NCBI GenBank assembly: GCA_934394815.1 | Contig: CAKRRD010000011.1 | Coordinates: forward strand, 1-61,157 | Length of the DNA stretch: 61,157 nucleotides | Direction of reading: 5' to 3' | Source: an uncultured Acetatifactor sp. | Lineage (GTDB): Bacteria > Bacillota > Clostridia > Lachnospirales > Lachnospiraceae | Shown: positions 6,988 to 15,900 of the stretch, piece after piece | How positions within the stretch are numbered: position 1 is the stretch's first letter | How the letters are laid out: every line of letters starts with the position of its first letter | Translations under genes and position numbers: made by a program | Notes under the pieces: generated by a model | The model's database searches: none | Told to the model about the DNA's origin: nothing | What the model saw: only the letters and a program-made list of their open reading frames with translations

Positions 6988-9900
6988 TTATGGTTCCTTT
7001 CGTTCTTCCTTATCTCTCCGTTTTCTTCGGAAAATGATCCAGATACTCAAAGCTGCCACCAGGATAACTGCCAGCCACACAAAGCAGCAGATACCAAGGA
7101 AGGTCGGACAGATATGGCAGAGTCCGCACTCGTGGTTATCTCCTGTTCCTGCCTCCTGTTCGTAAGCAATCGCATAGGTGGAGAACATGTCCGTACGGAT
7201 GGTTATGGTATCCGGTTCCTCATCCATATCGGTTAAAAGGGTATATTGTCCTTCGTGAGCCCGGATAATGTAAAATGTCCTGTCATCCCTTTGCAGCTCG
7301 GCCGGAATGCCGATCACCACTTCTACCGGATCCTGCGTCCGGGCAACGGCGTTCCAGTCGCCTTCCCCGATCTTCATGAATATGGAGATATCGACGTACA
7401 TTCCCAGTGTCAGTTCCGGCATTTCTTTCCGGTATTCTTCCATACCGTTTTCGATTACACTCTTATCCCGCTCCGACACATTACCGGAAATATCCTTCAC
7501 GTCTATCCGGATCTCTATGGTCTCTCCGCCGGTCACGCTCTGCATCTGCTCCGGTGTCAGCACTGCGTCCGCTACCGCTGCGGTATCTGCCACTTCTGCC
7601 GTATACTCCTGCTCATCACAGAATACCGTTACAATGACGGTGCCGTCCCCCAGCTTCAGAGCCGTACCTGTGTCTGTCGTGTCTTTTCCATGATCCGTTA
7701 CCGCAGGGTCGTCCGTTGCCCCAGGGATTGGCTGTGCGTCTTCCTTCTCCCACGGCTGTCCTTCCTGTCCGCCTAAGGGTCCTTCCGCAATCTGCCCAGC
7801 CTCCGAAGTATCCGGTGTCGACCTCGGTGACGTCGATGACTTCGGTGTCGCCGTAGGTCCAGGTATCGCCGTGGGTTTTGGTGTGGCCGTTGGCCCAGGT
7901 GTTGCCGTGGGTTTCGGTGTCGCTGTAGTTTCAGGTGTTGCCGTGGGTTCCGGTGTCTCAGATGCTTCCGGGGACTCCGACGGCTCCGGTGTCTCAGATG
8001 TCTCCGGGGACTCTGTCGGTTTTGGTGTTTCCGTCGGTTTTGGTGTTTCTGTCGGCTTCAGCGTTTCCGTTGGCTTCGGTGCATCTGATGGCTTCGGCGT
8101 TTCCGTTGGCTTCGTCGTTTCCGTTGGCTTCGGTGCATCTGATGGCTTCGGTGTTTCCGATGGCTTCGGCGTTTCCGATGGCTTCGGCGTTTCCGTTGGC
8201 TTCGGTGCATCTGATGGCTTCGGTGCATCTGATGGCTTCGGCGTTTCCGTTGGCTTCGGCGTTTCCGTTGGCTTCGGTGCATCTGATGGCTTCGGTGTTT
8301 CCGTTGGCTTCGGCGTTTCCGTTGGCTTCGGTGCATCTGATGGCTTCGGTGTTTCCGATGGCTTCGGCGTTTCCGTCGGCTTCGGTGTTTCACCGCCGGT
8401 ATGTATGCGTACCGTCAGGCTCTTTTCCGCCTGGTTTCCGGCGTTGTCTGTCGCTCTCACGACGATGGTGATCTCTCCCACACCGGACGGAAGCTTCTCT
8501 GCCGGTATGGCAAATCCGATTTCTGTTTTCAGGCTTGCTGTAAAATCTTCCTGCAAAGCGGTTTCCGCATCATTTCCAATCTGGTAAATCACGGAAGCAA
8601 GACCGGCAGAAACGGCATTGTCCCTGTCATCCTTTACGGTCACGGCAATCGTCGGCACTTCTTCATATTCTTCCTCCAACGCTTCACTGCCGTTTACGGT
8701 AAAGCTGATCTCCGGCGGGTTATCCTCCACGATGAAACCGTTTGCCGCGTCTGTAATGCTCTTTGTGTCAGAGACATTTCCCGCCGCATCGGTACATCTG
8801 ATGTCTGTGATTCTGCCCTTCCAGTCTGCGGAAAGGGTGATTTTCGCCTGACCATTCTCAAGCTTTGCAGTCGCTTTTTCCGCTGTGCCGGACGCAGGCG
8901 TTATAGTATAGGAAACCTCCTCTGCCCCACTGCCTTCCTCCGTCACCGGAATATACAGAACCAGACTTTTTCTACCTATGATCCAGTCAAAAATGTTCGC
9001 TGCTTTCTGCTCGAAGGTAATTTCGCCGATCACCGGCTTTGTCTTGTCAAGTTTTGCAGTCAATGCGTCTGTCACCGTTTCATTGCCCGCTGCGTCCACC
9101 GCCCGGAAGGTGTAGGTGTGCTCTCCCTCTTCCAGTCCGTCGAAAGTCAGCTGATAGGTTTTACCGCCGTCCTGCGTGGTGCTGCCTGTCATGGAAAGCT
9201 CCGTGTAGGCGCCGTCATCCTTCTGAACATAAAGCGCTGTCACGCCCTCATTGTCTGAATAGGTAAGCTTTATGGACAGTTCCTTCTGCCATTTCTGCAC
9301 ATCTTTATCCGGCACTGCGGCAAGGCCCGGCTTTGCGGTGTCTTTCCACTTCGCATAAAGGATCACATCCTCCGTCAGCTGATCCGCATCTGCTTCGCCT
9401 GTGAAATGCCATGCAGCCGTAAAGGTATGGTCACGATACCAGCCCTCCAGAGCATAGCCTTCCTTCATCGGCTCCTGCGGCCTGTCCACCGTCTCCTTCC
9501 ATGCCTTTCCGGCAACATTGGCGACGGTACTTCCGCCATTTGCCTCAAAAGCAACGGTCAGCGTTCTGCCTTCCGCAATCGTTACCTTCACCTGTTTTCC
9601 GTGGGGTGCGGTGTCTGTCGCTTTCACACGGATCAAAATATCCCCTGCTGCAAGACCTGACAGACTACCCTCCGTTATCTCGCCGGAAGCAATCGGTATC
9701 CAGTTCGTACCGCCGTCAGCGCTGTATTCCATCGTCTCGCTGATACCATTTAACGTTCCGTCCTTTTTGCCTTTGATCGTCTCATTGCCCGCAGATACAG
9801 AAGGGCTTTCCGGACGCCCGGCTATGGCAATCTCTGTCTCGTCGCTGTCTGACGTGCTCTCCGTTCCCTTTTTAGAAATTCGGATTGTATTGCCAAACCA

Positions 9901-12900
9901 GTCTTCCCGGATGGCGATACAGCCCTGCTCATCGGCGGATAAGGTTTCCCCTTCCACCTCATAAGCTGCGCCCGGCGTCAGTCCGGTAAGCAGCTCCTGC
10001 CGGTAATCGGGCTTAGGTGCAGGCTTCTCCTCTTTTCCTTTAATACGGACAAGCACATTTTGTTCCGCGGTATTTCCCGCATAATCGGAAGCCGTCACGG
10101 TAATGTTTACAATGCCCGTCTTACCAGTGAGTGGTATGGTAAAGCCAAATCTTTCTGTCAGGGCAGCTTCAAAGCCGCCGTCTACCTTGTACTTTGCACC
10201 GCCGTCTATGGTATAGGTAATGTCTCTAATTCCCGCGGTAATACCGTCAGCATCCGCATCCGTTACCGACACATAGACCGTCGGCACGGCAGTTTCCTCA
10301 TAGTAATTCTCAGACAGCTTCTCTCCCGGTTTGGGATTCGCCGGGTCTGTCATGTCAGCCGCCGTAAAGATAATCTCCGGCGGGTTATCCTCCACAATGA
10401 TACCGTTTGCTGCGCCTGTGATGCTCTTTGTGTCAGAGACATTCCCCGCTGCATCGGTACATTTGATGTCGGTGATGCTGCCCTTCCAGTCTGCGGAAAG
10501 GGTAATCTTCGCCACACCTGCCTTAAGCTCTGCCATCGCTGCCTGTGCGATACCGGACGCTGGCGTTATGGTATAGGAAATCTCATCCGCCCCACTGCCT
10601 TCCTCCGTCACCGGAATATACAGAACCAGACTTTTTCTACCTATGATCCAGTCAAAAATGTTCGCTGCTTTCTGCTCGAAGGTAATTTCGCCGATCACCG
10701 GCTTTGTCTTGTCAAGTTTTGCAGTCAATGCGTCTGTCACCGTTTCATTGCCCGCTGCGTCCACCGCCCGGAAGGTGTAGGTGTGCTCTCCCTCTTCCAG
10801 TCCGTCGAAAGTCAGCTGATAGGTTTTACCGCCGTCCTGCGTGGTGCTGCCTGTCATGGAAAGCTCCGTGTAGGCGCCGTCATCCTTCTGAACATAAAGC
10901 GCTGTCACGCCCTCATTGTCTGAATAGGTAAGCTTTATGGACAGTTCCTTCTGCCATTTCTGCACATCTTTATCCGGCACTGCGGCAAGGCCCGGCTTTG
11001 CGGTGTCTTTCCACTTCGCATAAAGGATCACATCCTCCGTCAGCTGATCCGCATCTGCTTCGCCTGTGAAATGCCATGCAGCCGTAAAGGTATGGTCACG
11101 ATACCAGCCCTCCAGAGCATAGCCTTCCTTCATCGGCTCCTGCGGCCTGTCCACCGTCTCCTTCCATGCCTTTCCGGCAACATTGGCGACGGTACTTCCG
11201 CCATTTGCCTCAAAAGCAACGGTCAGCGTTCTGCCTTCCGCAATCGTTACCTTCACCTGTTTTCCGTGGGGTGCGGTGTCTGTCGCTTTCACACGGATCA
11301 AAATATCCCCTGCTGCAAGACCTGACAGACTACCCTCCGTTATCTCGCCGGAAGCAATCGGTATCCAGTTCGTACCGCCGTCAGCGCTGTATTCCATCGT
11401 CTCGCTGATACCATTTAACGTTCCGTCCTTTTTGCCTTTGATCGTCTCATTGCCCGCAGATACAGAAGGGCTTTCCGGACGCCCGGCTATGGCAATCTCT
11501 GTCTCGTCGCTGTCTGACGTGCTCTCCGTTCCCTTTTTAGAAATTCGGATTGTATTGCCAAACCAGTCTTCCCGGATGGCGATACAGCCCTGCTCATCGG
11601 CGGATAAGGTTTCCCCTTCCACCTCATAAGCTGCGCCCGGCGTCAGTCCGGTAAGCAGCTCCTGCCGGTAATCGAGTGCGGAGGCAGGCTTCTCCTCTTT
11701 TCCTTTGATATGGACAAGCACCATTTCCTCTGCGGTATTTCCCGCATAATCGGAAGCCGTCACGGTAATGTCTACAGTACCCGTCCTGCCATCAAGCGGT
11801 ACAGTAAAGCCGAAGCTTTCTGTCAGGGCAGCTTCAAAGCCGCCGTCTACCTTCTGCTTTGCACCGCCGTTTATGGTATAGGCAATGTTTTCAATTCCCG
11901 CGGTAATACCTGCATCCGTAACAGTCACATAGACCGTAGGGGCGGCATTTTCCTCATAGTAATCCTCCGACAGCCCCTCTCCCGGTCTGGGATTCGCCGG
12001 ATCTGTCATGTCAGCCGCCGTAAAGGTAATCTCCGGCGGATTATCCTCCACGATGAAACCGTTTGCCGCGTCTGTAATGCTCTTTGTGTCAGAGACATTT
12101 CCCGCTGCATCGGTACATTTGATGTCGGTGATTCTGCCCTTCCAGTCTGCGGAAAGGGTGATTTTCGCCTGACCATTCTCAAGCTTTGCAGTCGCTTTTT
12201 CCGCTGTGCCGGACGCAGGCGTTATAGTATAGGAAACCTCCTCTGCTCCACTGCCTTCCTCCGTCACCGGAATACACAGAATCAGACTTTTTCTGCCGAT
12301 AATCCAGTCAAAGATGTTCGCTGCTTTCTGCTCAAAGGTAATTTTGCCGATGACAGGCTTTGTCTTGTCCCACTTCACGGTAACAGGCGTGGATATGGTC
12401 TCATTGCCCGCTGCGTCCACCGCCTTGAAGGTATAGGTATGCACGCCCTCTGTACAGTCGTAAGCTTTCGTAAATATTGTTTCGGGTGCTTTGGAAATAT
12501 CGCTGATTTCCGCAAAACTACCCTCATCCACTTTGCCGTACAGCTGCACGATGCCCACGTTATCGGAATAGGTCAGCGTAATGTGCAGAGCCGCCGCATT
12601 GTACCAGCCGCCGGCGTTCGCACTGACACTGCTCTCCACTGCTGCCGTAAGGGACGGCTTCTGCGTATCAATATGCGTCATCTCCACGCTGTACTCTTTG
12701 CTGACATTTCCTAATTTGTCGGTAAGCCGGACTACATATTTTCCGTTTTTCGTCACGGTAAAGCTGTCCCCGGTGAATGCCGTCCAGGTGTCCTCACCTT
12801 CCATCCGGTACTGTCTTGTCTGAATGCCGCTGCCGCTATATCCTGTGCAGTTTCCCTTTTCATCATAGACTGCCGTACAATGATCCGTAGCACCGGTCAG

Positions 12901-15900
12901 CTTGATCGTGCCCGTTTTCCTGTCTGTAGATACGGAGCATTCCAGCTTTTCCAGCTTCGGCGCCTCGTTGTCAATGTGTGTCACAAGCTCCTCTGTCTTG
13001 CCAGAATTGCCATATTGGTCCGTCACCAAGAACACATAGATGCCGTTTTTCGTCACAGTAGAGGTTCCTGTGGTAACGCCGGAGATCAGATCTCCCGTCT
13101 GTGCGCTGTCCGGCGTGTATACGGACGCAATCTCGCCGGCGCCGGTGCCGGTTCCCTTCTTCGCCGTCCATGTAAGCGCAGCACTCTTTTGCCACGAAGT
13201 CGGATTGCCCGTTACGGTAATCGTGGGAAGCCCTGCCCCTGTTGCCGGTTTCATCATATAATAAGGTCCCGAGCGGACGACTGTGGAGGTATTCCCCGCG
13301 CCGTCTGTAACCTTTACATGAAGATATTTTGCGGTCTTTGCAGTCTCCGTGGCAGTATACTCTGCCTGATAGCTGCCGTCCCCGCCCGCAGTCAGCGTCG
13401 TCCATGAGGAAGGTGTACTTGTGGTATTTGTCCACGCATACTGCACCGTTGCCACACCGCTGCCGCCGGTATCCTCCGGGAGCACGGCAAGGGTCAGCTC
13501 ATTGTACACGGTATCCGCACCCGTGCTGCTGCCGCTGCGGATTGTGACTGTCGGCCTCTGGGTATCTATTTTTTGTACCTCAATGGTCTTGGAAATCACA
13601 CTTCCGTAGCTGTCCGTCAGTGTGACGGTATACGTTCCGTTTTCCGTAATCCACAGAGATGCCGTCCCACTTGATGCCGTAACTGTCCTTGAACCGCTCA
13701 TCGGTCCGTCAAAAGTAATCGTCGTGCCGGAGGTCTGCGTGCCCGCATACTGCACTACGATATATTTTCCGGTTTTCCATACATCAGCCACATCCGCATA
13801 AGAAGTCGTGGAACCCGCCCTTACGGATACCGCCGTGATCGTGGGCTGTTTAAAGGAAAACAACTTATAAGTGTGCGTGGAAGCTCCCGACGATGCGGTG
13901 GCGAGCACATGCAGATACCAGTTTTCCGTCTTTCCCGCCGTGCCCCTGCTCTCTGTAAGCTGTTTGCCGCTTGTGGTACTCTGCCAGCCATAGGAGGGCA
14001 TCGCAGTACTATTTGTCCATGTATACTGTATGGTCTGTGCCCCTGTCGCCGTGATGGTTGCCTTATGGCAGGGAAGGCTGCCGCTCGTGTCTGCCGTAAT
14101 CGTCACCGTCGGCTTCGTTGCATCCACAGTCACACTGGTATTGCCGCCCCGAAATGTCTGGCTGGTGCCGGACAGATTGCACATATCTTTAATGCCGGAG
14201 GCATTGCTGATGCCGGTAACCTTCAGCGCACTGCTGCCGCTTAAGTTTACAGAGGACGATACCGTCCCTGTGAAATACAGCACATTGGTGTCCGCGCCGC
14301 CTGCATATGCCAATGTACCTACATTGGTCGAGATGGTAAGACTGCTGCTCAAAGAGCTGTTCGTTTTATCCACAATCTCGTCAAAGACAAGCGCAACCGT
14401 AATCGGATCGCCCGGAAGGTATGTACCGCCCGCCATCGGCGCAATGCCAAGGAGTACAGGTTCCTTCTCATCCTGCACCATGACATAGCTGGTCAGACCA
14501 TCCACATACCAGATGTCCTCCCCGCTGCCGGTCGCACCAAAATAAACGTAGCATGTGTTACCCAGTCCAAGGTTCACCCATGTTTTCTCGTTGTAAGAAT
14601 GGGTTGTGCCGGAGCTATTCTTAGGATAATAGCTGTTTTCCCCACCGCCTGTTCTGGTGTCCGGAAAAGAGTAGGTTCCTACAGCATCCCCTTTCCCCTG
14701 TAGGAAATTGCATGCCCAGAGCTGCCCGTTTACTCCCGTAACTGCGGCATCCTCTTTGCTTATCTCATAATTTTTATCCTCCAATGGCGAGGTTCCCATA
14801 TAGGCATGTTCATAGCTGTCTTGCTCTTCATAAGACTTCAGCACATACCGATAGTACCACCCACCGGCGGTGGCGTTCAAATACTCCCTCTGGTATTGAT
14901 TTGTATAATAATCAGAAAAGGAGCTGCTGGTATTATAGTTTATCTTATTTTCACGATTGGTCAGAAAACTCACATTGGTCGTTGTTCCGCCCTGCTTTCT
15001 TGTTGTGTCCGCAACCAGTTTTCCATTTTTTCCGGTGGTCGCCTGCACATGGGTAATTGATTTTTCCGTAGTATAAATCGTCCTGTCAATGGCATAATTG
15101 CTGTTCATCGTCAGCGTCCGCGTCTTCGAGCGTTTTGTCGAATCAATCGCTCCGCCGCCCTCCACGCGGTAAATTTCCAGCGAGTAGGTTCTGTCTGCAT
15201 TGGAATACTGCGTGCCCACATCGTTATTATAGGCTTTTGTCACGCCAAGCTCCGTCACAGTCACTGTCTTGGATGTCTCCCCGTCCGCGAAGGTAAGAGA
15301 TCCCTGCACATGGGTAAAATGGGTGCCGCCGATGGCGGAGCCGTTTACCGTGCGGTAATAGACGGTCTGCTCCCCGTCCGTTCCGCCGGTTCTTTTAATC
15401 GTAAAGGTCGTTGTTTTGCTGTTGGTCGATATTCCCTGCAGGGAAAATGTGCCGTAGGACGGGATTCCGAAGCCGAATTTTCCCGTTTCGCTGTAAATGA
15501 CCTTCTCGCTTCCGTCAGATGCAGTAACCTTCGCATATGCCCGCGCATAGTATTCCACGCCGGAGACAAGCTCCGTGGCGGTTGCGCTTAAGTTTCCGTT
15601 CTTTGTTTTGACAACGGTGGAGGTCGTTACTTTTCCGTTGTTAAGATCCAGTGTAGGAGCCGGCATAATGCCCCACACGAAGCCCGTCTCCTTGATCGTA
15701 TCCGCTCCGGTATGGGCTAAAACCGCCTTTAAGCTGAAACGATCCTTGCTGCCCGAAACCGCTGCAAGCGTACCGAGCTTCAATTCAAGGGGCTTTGCCG
15801 TCACCGTGATGGTGCAGCTTTTTGTGCTTTTATTTCCCGCAGCGTCCGTCGCCGTCACCTTAACGATCTTTGTCGCCAGCGTGCTGCTGACATTCGTCGG

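Noticed and set aside
8034..8391. Regular 18-bp repeats could be taken for a CRISPR array
   Set aside because: The repeats are head-to-tail without unique spacers and encode PKPSET-type peptides in frame within the surface-protein gene.
8058..8393. Arg/Lys/His-rich open frame on the minus strand
   Set aside because: It is a shifted-frame reading of the Pro-rich repeat region of the surface-protein gene.
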